In this document: in pieces, positions 7,451-12,993 of the stretch
Layout of the letters: each line of letters opens with the position of its first letter
How positions within the stretch are numbered: position 1 is the first letter of the stretch
Assembly: GCA_934394615.1 (NCBI GenBank)
Contig: CAKRRJ010000064.1
Location: 1 to 12,993 of the forward strand
Source: an uncultured Lachnospiraceae bacterium
Lineage (GTDB): Bacteria > Bacillota > Clostridia > Lachnospirales > Lachnospiraceae
Reading direction: 5' to 3'
DNA: 12,993 nucleotides
Made by a program: the position numbers and the translations under genes
Notes under the pieces: model-generated
Told to the model about the DNA's origin: nothing
Database searches by the model: none
Seen by the model: the letters and a program-made list of their open reading frames with translations, nothing else

Positions 7451-8476
7451 ATGACGGAAAAAGAATTACAGCATATGGAAAAGATTATTTCAGCTTCGGA
7501 TCTGGCGGGAGGCCAGGTTCCTGAGGATCAGACTGCGCTTGCGTTTGAACGCATTAAGGAACTGTTCCGGTCTTTTGTGCGTGTCATGTCTTCCGCAATC
7601 GATGAGAGAACACCGTACAATGCCAGCCATACCAGGCATATGGTCGAGAATGGAAGCGTTTTTCTCGCTTATCTCAACAAAAAGGCAGAAGAGGCGGGAA
7701 AAGAACCCCTGTTCTCAGCTTCACACCGCAACGAACTTCTCATGAGCATCTGGCTTCATGATATTGGCAAGCTGGTGATCCCGCTTGAGGTTATGAATAA
7801 AGACGCAAGGCTTTTGCCAGAACAGAAACTGACCGTGATGAACCGCTTTGACCGGATTCATCTGCTTACACAGATTGCGTTTTTAAAGGGAACGCTGTCA
7901 AAGAAAGAGGCAGAGGCACGGGAAGCAGAGCTGAGGCAGGCGAGAAGTGTGGTGCTCCACGCAAATACAGCAGGATTCTGCCCGGAAGCGCTCCGGGATG
8001 AAGTGCGCTGGATCCACGAAAAGACCTATACGGAAGAAGATGGGAGCACCGCTTTATGGCTTACCCGGGAAGAATTTCAGATGCTCATGATCCGCAAGGG
8101 AACTTTATCAGAGGAAGAGCGTGCTGTCATGGAGAGCCATGTGGTGATCACGGACAGGCTCCTTTCTGAGATTTGCTTTCCTGAAGAACTGTCCCACGTG
8201 CGGGAGTGGGCGGTCGCGCACCATGAACTTCTGGACGGAAGCGGATATCCGCATCATTTGAAGGCAGAGCAGATTCCCATGGAGGTGCGCATCATTACCA
8301 TTCTCGATATTTTCGATGCGCTTGTGGCGGATGACCGTCCCTATAAGCCGGGCATGCCGGTGGACAAAGCGATTGGAATTTTAAAGGATATGGCAGAAAA
8401 AGAAGGAAAACTCGATCCGGAACTGACAAGGCTGTTTGTGGAGAGCCGGTGTTGGGAAAAACAGGAAAGCAAATGA
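7451..8476 (+). CDS. HD-GYP-type phosphohydrolase with enlarged HD core
   Basis: This 341-residue soluble protein has an HD-superfamily metal phosphohydrolase domain of the HD-GYP kind, whose known members hydrolyse cyclic dinucleotides such as c-di-GMP. Visible are an upstream metal-site His (about 60-63, NASHTRH), HDIGKLVIP with the His103-Asp104 doublet, His230 (MESHVV), HHELLDGSGYP at 257-267 including the GYP triplet, and ITILDIFDALVADDRPYKP (about 282-300) with Asp286. Residues about 121-215 form an insert between the HD doublet and the TLSEEERAVMESH helix, which are only some 25 residues apart in standard HD-GYP proteins. There is no sensor, receiver or membrane domain. ATG 7451 is chosen over 7421 because GGAGGG (7437-7442) lies 8 nt upstream. 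Monocistronic; substrate unproven. Confidence 0.82.
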   Translation: MTEKELQHMEKIISASDLAGGQVPEDQTALAFERIKELFRSFVRVMSSAIDERTPYNASHTRHMVENGSVFLAYLNKKAEEAGKEPLFSASHRNELLMSIWLHDIGKLVIPLEVMNKDARLLPEQKLTVMNRFDRIHLLTQIAFLKGTLSKKEAEAREAELRQARSVVLHANTAGFCPEALRDEVRWIHEKTYTEEDGSTALWLTREEFQMLMIRKGTLSEEERAVMESHVVITDRLLSEICFPEELSHVREWAVAHHELLDGSGYPHHLKAEQIPMEVRIITILDIFDALVADDRPYKPGMPVDKAIGILKDMAEKEGKLDPELTRLFVESRCWEKQESK

Positions 8477-8489
8477 GAGTGAAGCAGCA

Positions 8490-8513
8490 GGGATTTTCTG
8501 AACGGAAAATCCC
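8490..8513 (+). other. Hairpin after the HD-GYP gene (possible weak terminator)
   Basis: GGGATTTTC (8490-8498) and GAAAATCCC (8505-8513) form a perfect 9-bp stem around TGAACG, 13 nt after the stop. No T-run follows, so it may stabilise the 3' end rather than terminate. Confidence 0.4.
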
Positions 8514-8558
8514 GTACGATACCTGGTCAACCATGCTGTCTTCCATGTTTTAGAAACG

Positions 8559-8599
8559 AAAAAAGCCGAAAACACTTGATTTTTCAAATGTTTTCGGCT
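8559..8599 (-). terminator. Terminator of tRNA-Thr (minus strand)
   Basis: On the minus strand AGCCGAAAACATTTG (8599-8585) pairs with CAAGTGTTTTCGGCT (8578-8564), 15 pairs with one G-U, loop AAAAAT, followed by TTTTTT. It starts 11 nt beyond the tRNA. On the plus strand only an A-rich tract (AAAAGAAAAG) follows, so it is mainly one-way. Confidence 0.88.
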
Positions 8600-8609
8600 A
8601 AAAGAAAAG

Positions 8610-8682
8610 AGCTGCTGACGGGAATCGGACCCGTGACCTCCGCACTACCAATGCGACGCTCTACCGACTGAGCCACAGCAGC
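8610..8682 (-). tRNA. tRNA-Thr (anticodon GGU)
   Basis: On the minus strand a 73-nt cloverleaf forms. The acceptor GCTGCTG (8682-8676) pairs with CAGCAGC (8617-8611), with discriminator T (8610). The D arm is GCTC...GAGC. The anticodon stem TCGCA/TGCGG holds loop TTGGTAG, so the anticodon is GGU, reading Thr ACC/ACU. The T stem ACGGG/CCCGT encloses TCCGATT. It has its own promoter and terminator. CCA is not encoded. Confidence 0.95.
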
Positions 8683-8693
8683 GAACCTTGTAT

Positions 8694-8722
8694 AATATAG
8701 CATGGGGATATCTATTTGTCAA
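8694..8722 (-). promoter_or_regulatory. Sigma-A promoter of tRNA-Thr
   Basis: On the minus strand a perfect TTGACA (8722-8717), a 17-bp spacer and TATATT (8699-8694) lie just before the tRNA. The start would fall about 5 nt before the mature 5' end. Confidence 0.88.
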
Positions 8723-8770
8723 CAGTATTTTCAAAAAAAGTTTAAAAAATTTGGAAGCCATTTACCCCCT

Positions 8771-8811
8771 TTCCCATTTTAAGGAAATGTGTTATGATAA
8801 GTTATTATCAT
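8771..8811 (+). promoter_or_regulatory. Candidate glnS promoter with overlapping inverted repeat
   Basis: The -10 TATGAT (8793-8798) has only a weak -35, TTCCCA (8771-8776), at 16 bp. ATGATAA (8794-8800) and TTATCAT (8805-8811) form a 7-bp inverted repeat with a 4-nt centre overlapping the -10, which could be a repressor site. The start would fall near 8805, about 50 nt before glnS. Confidence 0.4.
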
Positions 8812-8855
8812 GCGGCGTATAAGTGGTGGCCGCAAACAGTATGGAGGACTTCACG

Positions 8856-10553
8856 ATGGAAAAAGAAAAAGAAGTTTTAGAGACAGCCGAAGAAAAAGAA
8901 GTTGTTTCCAAGAACTTTATTGAGCAGGAGATCGACAAAGATCTGGCAGAGGGTGTTTATGACCATGTTCAGACCCGTTTCCCGCCGGAGCCGAACGGCT
9001 ACCTGCATATCGGACATGCTAAGTCTATTTTATTAAACTATGGCCTTGCGCAGAAATACGGCGGCAAGTTCAACTTAAGATTTGATGACACCAACCCGAC
9101 TAAGGAGAAGACGGAGTTCGTGGAGTCCATCAAGGCAGATGTAAAATGGCTGGGTGCGGATTTTGAAGACAGACTGTTCTTCGCGTCCAACTACTTCCAG
9201 CAGATGTACGAGTGCGCGGTTCTTTTAATTAAGAAGGGAAAGGCATTCGTCTGTGACCTGACTGCGGATCAGATCCGTGAGTACCGCGGCGACTTTACTA
9301 CCCCGGGTAAAGAGAGCCCGTACCGCAACCGCAGCATCGAGGAGAATTTAAAACTCTTCGAGGAGATGAAAGAGGGCAAGTACCAGGACGGCGAGAAGGT
9401 GCTTCGCGCGAAGATCGACATGGCTTCCCCGAACATCAATATGAGAGATCCGGTTATCTACCGTGTGGCACGCATGACACACCACAACACCGGCGATGCA
9501 TGGTGCATTTACCCGATGTACGACTTTGCGCATCCAATCGAGGACGCAATCGAGCACATCACCCATTCCATCTGCACCCTGGAGTTTGAGGACCATCGTC
9601 CGCTGTACGACTGGGTGGTACGCGAGTGCGAGTTCGAAAACCCGCCGCGCCAGATTGAGTTCGCGAAACTGTACCTGACCAATGTCATTACCGGTAAGCG
9701 CTACATTAAAAAGCTGGTAGAAGACGGCATCGTAGATGGCTGGGACGACCCGCGCCTGGTTTCCATTGCGGCACTGCGCAGACGCGGCTACACTCCGGAA
9801 TCCATCCGCAAGTTTGTAGACCTGGTTGGCGTCTCCAAGGCGAACAGTTCTGTAGACTACGCAATGCTGGAGTACTGCATCCGTGAGGACTTAAAGTTGA
9901 AGAGAGCCCGCATGATGGCAATTCTCGATCCGGTAAAACTGGTCATCGACAACTATCCGGAAGGCCAGACCGAGATGCTGGAGGTTCCGAATAACCTGGA
10001 GAACCCGGAACTTGGTTCCCGTATGGTCCCGTTTGGCAGAGAACTTTACATTGAGCGCGAGGACTTTATGGAGGAGCCGCCGCGCAAATACTTCCGTCTC
10101 TTCCCGGGCAACGAGGTACGTCTCATGAGCGCTTACTTCGTAACCTGCACCGGTTTCGAGAAAGACGAGAACGGCAACATCACCGTTGTACACGCTACCT
10201 ACGATCCGGCAACCAAGAGCGGTTCCGGTTTCTGCGAGCGTAAGGTAAAGGGCACTATCCACTGGGTTGCAGCCGAGACTGCAAAGCAGGTTGAGGTACG
10301 CTTGTACGAGAACATCGTAGACGAGGAGAAGGGCAAGTTAAACGAGGACGGAAGCCTCAACTTAAACCCGAACTCTCTCACCATCTTAAAGAACTGCTAT
10401 GTAGAGCCGGCTCTTGCAGAGGCAAAGGCTTACGACAGCTTCCAGTTCGTCCGCAATGGTTTCTTCTGCGCGGACTGCAAGGACAGCAAACCGGGCGAGC
10501 CGGTATTTAACCGTATCGTTTCCTTAAAGAGTTCTTTCAAGATCCAGAAATAA
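8856..10553 (+). CDS. glnS: Glutaminyl-tRNA synthetase
   Basis: GlnRS charges tRNA-Gln directly with glutamine. The 565-residue protein has an acidic Lys/Glu-rich N-terminal lead, then [16 protein letters not shown] with HIGH at 51-54. FDDTNPTKE, the [18 protein letters not shown] segment and YCIREDL follow. The C-terminal anticodon-binding beta-barrels contain [17 protein letters not shown] and end in the typical [11 protein letters not shown]. The position that normally holds MSKR reads ITGKR (278-282), one residue longer. I chose ATG 8856 because GGAGG (8843-8847) lies 8 nt upstream; ATG 8841 and GTG 8823 lack such a site. GlnRS is patchy in Gram-positives, many of which use Glu-tRNA-Gln amidotransferase, so an ancestral transfer is likely. 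A MocR regulator gene follows after 33 nt. Confidence 0.96.
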   Translation: MEKEKEVLETAEEKEVVSKNFIEQEIDKDLAEGVYDHVQTRFPPEPNGYLHIGHAKSILLNYGLAQKYGGKFNLRFDDTNPTKEKTEFVESIKADVKWLGADFEDRLFFASNYFQQMYECAVLLIKKGKAFVCDLTADQIREYRGDFTTPGKESPYRNRSIEENLKLFEEMKEGKYQDGEKVLRAKIDMASPNINMRDPVIYRVARMTHHNTGDAWCIYPMYDFAHPIEDAIEHITHSICTLEFEDHRPLYDWVVRECEFENPPRQIEFAKLYLTNVITGKRYIKKLVEDGIVDGWDDPRLVSIAALRRRGYTPESIRKFVDLVGVSKANSSVDYAMLEYCIREDLKLKRARMMAILDPVKLVIDNYPEGQTEMLEVPNNLENPELGSRMVPFGRELYIEREDFMEEPPRKYFRLFPGNEVRLMSAYFVTCTGFEKDENGNITVVHATYDPATKSGSGFCERKVKGTIHWVAAETAKQVEVRLYENIVDEEKGKLNEDGSLNLNPNSLTILKNCYVEPALAEAKAYDSFQFVRNGFFCADCKDSKPGEPVFNRIVSLKSSFKIQK

Positions 10554-10586
10554 CATTTGGAAATAATCGGATTAGGGGATGCAATT

Positions 10587-11996
10587 ATGGAACTTTTGAT
10601 TCCGCTTGATTCCCGGTCGAAAAAACCACTGTATGAACAGATCTACTCCCATATCTGCGCGGAGATCCGGAGCGGTACCCTGAAAGAGGGGGACCGTCTT
10701 CCCTCCACGCGGGTACTGGCGGAGCATTTAAAAGTTAGCCGCAGCACAACGCAGATGGCCTATGACCAGCTGCTGGCCGAGGGATACATGGAATCCCGGC
10801 CGTGCCGCGGCTATTTTGTAAGCCATCTGGAAGAACTGGTGGAGACCGGGCCATCCGGCGAGAAAGAGATGGAGACTACCGCGGAGCCGGATGCGGGCTG
10901 GCTGGTGGATTTTTCTCCGCGCGGCATAGACCTGGACAGTTTTCCCTACCATGTGTGGCGGAAGCTGAGCCGGAATACGCTGGTGGATGACAACAAAGAA
11001 ATGTTCCACTCTGGAAACCATCAGGGTGAGCCGGGCCTCCGGGAAGCCATCCGCAGCTATCTGCATTCTGCCCGCGGCGTAAACTGCAGCCCGGAGCAGA
11101 TCATCGTGGGAGCCGGAAGTGAGTACCTGCTCATGCTGCTGTATCAGATCCTTGGCGGAAAGCGCGTGATCGCCATGGAAAACCCGACATACAAGCAGGC
11201 GTACCGGGTGTTTCAGAGCCTTGGCTGTGAGGTATGCCCGGTAGAGATGGATGCAAACGGCATGGAACCGGGGATTCTTGCGGAGAGTGGGGCAGATGTG
11301 GCGTACGTCATGCCGTCTCATCAGTTTCCGACCGGGATCGTTATGCCGGTTGGCCGCCGCCAGGAGCTTTTGCGCTGGGCTGCAGAGGAGCCGGGACGCT
11401 ACATCATTGAGGATGATTACGACAGTGAATTCCGCTACCGCGGAAAGCCGATTCCGGCGCTGCAGGGAATGGACCGGAGCGGCCGGGTCATTTATCTTGG
11501 AACCTTTTCCAAGTGCATTGCCCCGGCCATTCGTGTGAGCTATCTGGTTCTGCCGATGCAGCTTTTAAAGCGCTATCGCAGCCAGACTTCGTTCTATGCG
11601 TCCACAGTATCCCGCATTGACCAGAATATCCTGTACCAGTTTTTATCACAGGGGTATTTTGAACGCCATTTAAACCGCATGCGCGCCATCTATAAAACCA
11701 AGCATGATACGTTGATGGAACAGATTGAGCCGCTGCGGGATCAGTTTGAGATCCGCGGGGAGAATGCCGGAATCCATATCCTGCTGACAGCAAGAAGCGG
11801 AGAAACGGAGGAAGCACTGATCCGAAAGGCAGCAGAGGCCGGGGTGAAAGTGTATGGACTCAGCAGTTATTTTATTCATCCGGAGCACAATCACCGCCCG
11901 TCCACTGTGATTCTGGGATATGCAAGTCTGAATGAGGCGCAGATTGAAGCGGGCATCCGTATTCTTAAGGAATGCTGGAGATCCGAACAGAAATAA
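10587..11996 (+). CDS. MocR/PdxR-type GntR-aminotransferase transcription regulator
   Basis: This 469-residue protein fuses an N-terminal GntR winged helix (about 1-75: KPLYEQIYSHICAEIRSG, then RLPSTRVLAEHLKVSRSTT) to a fold-type I aminotransferase-like domain (about 110-465). PLP-binding features are present: EDDYDSEFRY (275-284, Asp277 to the pyridine nitrogen) and GTFSK with Lys309 as the expected Schiff-base lysine. The domain therefore probably binds PLP as an effector. Family members include PdxR, which controls vitamin B6 synthesis, and GabR; no pdx or gab genes are in this window, so the target is unknown. ATG 10587 has AGGGG (10574-10578) 8 nt upstream; TTG 10557 has nothing comparable. 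It sits 33 nt after glnS with no terminator between, so co-transcription is likely. Confidence 0.88.
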   Translation: MELLIPLDSRSKKPLYEQIYSHICAEIRSGTLKEGDRLPSTRVLAEHLKVSRSTTQMAYDQLLAEGYMESRPCRGYFVSHLEELVETGPSGEKEMETTAEPDAGWLVDFSPRGIDLDSFPYHVWRKLSRNTLVDDNKEMFHSGNHQGEPGLREAIRSYLHSARGVNCSPEQIIVGAGSEYLLMLLYQILGGKRVIAMENPTYKQAYRVFQSLGCEVCPVEMDANGMEPGILAESGADVAYVMPSHQFPTGIVMPVGRRQELLRWAAEEPGRYIIEDDYDSEFRYRGKPIPALQGMDRSGRVIYLGTFSKCIAPAIRVSYLVLPMQLLKRYRSQTSFYASTVSRIDQNILYQFLSQGYFERHLNRMRAIYKTKHDTLMEQIEPLRDQFEIRGENAGIHILLTARSGETEEALIRKAAEAGVKVYGLSSYFIHPEHNHRPSTVILGYASLNEAQIEAGIRILKECWRSEQK

Positions 11997-12018
11997 GAAA
12001 CGATATAAGACGAAAATA

Positions 12019-12070
12019 AAAACGGAACGGACTGGAAAAGGCATGTGCCTGATCCGGTTCGTTCCGTTTT
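12019..12070 (+). terminator. Bidirectional terminator between convergent genes
   Basis: The 17-nt arms AAAACGGAACGGACTGG (12019-12035) and CCGGTTCGTTCCGTTTT (12054-12070) pair with two G-U. The loop contains a second small hairpin, AGGCA-TG-TGCCT (12039-12050). TTTT closes the plus side, and on the minus strand TTTTTATTTT follows. It serves the MocR gene and the minus-strand gene at 12133-12807. Confidence 0.88.
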
Positions 12071-12087
12071 GCTGTTTCTCATTTCAG

Positions 12088-12108
12088 GGAGGCACCTGTG
12101 ATGCCTCC
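12088..12108 (-). other. Small hairpin downstream of the LEA-like gene
   Basis: GGAGGCA (12088-12094) and TGCCTCC (12102-12108) form a perfect 7-bp stem around CCTGTGA, without an adjacent T-run. It lies between the stop of the minus-strand gene and its terminator and may protect the mRNA 3' end. Confidence 0.4.
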
Positions 12109-12132
12109 GGTAATGCTGCGGGATATTATCGG

Positions 12133-12807
12133 TTATACTTCGGTATCTTCGCTGACTGTGGTGGCGGAAGTTTCTGCGGCGGCTGTTTTGACGGCCTCGT
12201 CTGCTTCTGACTCGGAATCTGCAGCTGCTGTTTCTTCAGAAGCGTCGGCCGCTTCTTCAGCCGGTTCCTCCTCTGCGGCGGTTTCCTCCGCATCTTCCAT
12301 GGTTACGTCTGCCAGTTTTTTAGTGGCTTTTTCCACAACGGCTTCTGCAGTCTCTGCGGCATCTTCCATGAGATCTGCCGCTTCAATGGCAGCGTCCTCG
12401 ACAACGCTCTCTGCTTTTTCCACAACGTCCTCAGCTGCCTCTTCAGCGGCAGTTCCGGCTTTCTGCGCGCCGTCTCTTGCGACACTGACTGCCTCGCGGG
12501 TGTTGTCCGCAACAATGGCAGCGGCATCCTTTACCATATTTTTGGCCGCGCTTGCTGCATCTTTTGCAGCATTCATCATGTCACCTGCGGCTACCAGGAA
12601 CTCGTCCTTGTCTGCGTGGAGAGAAACATAGTTGCGGCTCATGGTGCTGTCCGGTACCGGAGTATCGTCCTCGTCCTCAAAATCGTGGAAGTCTTCGTCC
12701 AGTTCCTTATTAAAAGACCGGTATTTCGTCAGGTAAGAAATGCCGGCTGCAGCAGCGCCTGCAACGGTTAAGAGTGCTGCCAGTTTTCCAAAAGCTTTTT
12801 TTGCCAT
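12133..12807 (-). CDS. Membrane-anchored Ala/Glu-rich LEA-like helical protein
   Basis: I do not recognise a named family. The 224-residue product starts MAKKAFGKLAALLTVAGAAA with one hydrophobic segment (about 8-26) that looks like an uncleaved anchor. An acidic linker follows (ELDEDFHDFEDEDD, 35-48). Residues about 75-168 are an Ala-rich amphipathic helix with recurring AAKDAA, AAKNMVKDAA and VVEKAESVVEDAA units, reminiscent of group 3 LEA proteins, apolipoprotein-like helices or YtxH-type stress proteins. The tail from 170 is almost only Ala, Glu, Ser, Thr and Asp. ATG 12807 has AGGAG 9 nt upstream (12817-12821). It is transcribed away from the CIRCE-bearing promoter at the right edge. Strong composition bias means helical prediction is reliable but homology is not. 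Confidence 0.75.
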   Translation of the reverse strand: MAKKAFGKLAALLTVAGAAAAGISYLTKYRSFNKELDEDFHDFEDEDDTPVPDSTMSRNYVSLHADKDEFLVAAGDMMNAAKDAASAAKNMVKDAAAIVADNTREAVSVARDGAQKAGTAAEEAAEDVVEKAESVVEDAAIEAADLMEDAAETAEAVVEKATKKLADVTMEDAEETAAEEEPAEEAADASEETAAADSESEADEAVKTAAAETSATTVSEDTEV

Positions 12808-12938
12808 ACCCCTGTACTCCTTTCTTTGAACATTCGCCGCGGTTTCATTTGCCGACCGTTACGAATATTCTTTATAAAAGTAATTCTAATACGAAGAGAG
12901 TAAAAAAGAAAGGGGAAAGTTATAAAAATTAGATAAAA

Positions 12939-12965
12939 TTAGCACTCAACACTTGACAGTGCTAA
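12939..12965 (+). promoter_or_regulatory. CIRCE element (HrcA operator)
   Basis: TTAGCACTC (12939-12947), a 9-nt spacer and CAGTGCTAA (12957-12965) match the CIRCE consensus TTAGCACTC-N9-GAGTGCTAA at 17 of 18 positions. HrcA binds this site to repress class I heat-shock genes. The right half overlaps the -35 of the promoter below. Confidence 0.95.
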
Positions 12966-12981
12966 CAACTCGTGCTATAAA
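12953..12981 (+). promoter_or_regulatory. Sigma-A promoter under CIRCE control, reading out of the window
   Basis: A perfect TTGACA (12953-12958), 17-bp spacer and TATAAA (12976-12981) with a TGC extended -10 form a strong promoter. The gene it drives lies beyond 12993. By the CIRCE rule it is probably groES-groEL or an hrcA-grpE-dnaK operon; this is inference. Confidence 0.9.
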
Positions 12982-12993
12982 TGGTAATGTACA

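Noticed and set aside
8823..8855. Upstream in-frame GTG (8823) and ATG (8841) starts for glnS
   Set aside because: Neither has a ribosome site, while ATG 8856 has GGAGG at ideal distance; using the others would put the site inside the coding region.
10728..11321. Minus-strand 197-codon open frame inside the MocR gene
   Set aside because: Antisense to a clear GntR-aminotransferase coding region; no start signal and no recognisable domain.
12098..12631. Plus-strand Ser/Ala-rich 177-codon open frame
   Set aside because: It is the mirror of the Ala/Glu-rich minus-strand gene, which has a ribosome site and a sensible N-terminal hydrophobic segment.

Overview
The window looks like a chromosomal segment of a low-to-mid-GC Gram-positive anaerobe of the class Clostridia, most likely family Lachnospiraceae. 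This rests on recalled family resemblance, not on a search. Supporting signs are strong AGGAGG-type ribosome binding sites, the ispF-cysS-mrnC-rlmB gene order related to the Bacillus/Clostridium arrangement, a GlnRS of the Lachnospiraceae type, and a CIRCE operator. Most genes are housekeeping; I see no phage, transposon, CRISPR array, toxin-antitoxin or defence locus.

Layout, left to right. (1) An elongator tRNA-Met (CAU) with its own terminator. (2) A stand-alone PAP2/AUR1-like membrane phosphatase gene with a near-consensus promoter, closed by a long hairpin terminator. (3) A six-gene plus-strand operon of about 5.1 kb from a promoter near 1038: YegS/DAG-kinase-like lipid kinase, ispF, cysS, mrnC, rlmB and an exported transglutaminase-like protein. 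It ends in a 19-bp perfect hairpin. It joins isoprenoid and lipid metabolism to translation (Cys-tRNA charging, 23S rRNA maturation and 2'-O-methylation). (4) A convergent minus-strand gene for a DUF4397-like, repeat-bearing, Pro/Gly/Asn-rich protein without a signal peptide, preceded by a possible sporulation sigma-K promoter. (5) A plus-strand HD-GYP-type phosphohydrolase gene. (6) A minus-strand tRNA-Thr (GGU) with a consensus promoter and terminator. (7) glnS followed closely by a MocR/PdxR-type GntR-aminotransferase regulator, closed by a bidirectional terminator. (8) A minus-strand gene for a membrane-anchored Ala/Glu-rich, LEA-like helical protein. (9) At the right edge, a CIRCE operator overlapping a strong sigma-A promoter pointing out of the window, probably toward a heat-shock chaperone operon such as groESL.

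The most interesting leads are modest. They are the DUF4397-like protein as a possible spore-surface component, a Cys-rich CxxCxxCC tail on IspF directly upstream of cysS, a LEA-like protein divergent from a CIRCE-controlled promoter, and a GlnRS with a non-canonical KMSKS loop. I did not find a clearly new multi-gene system.
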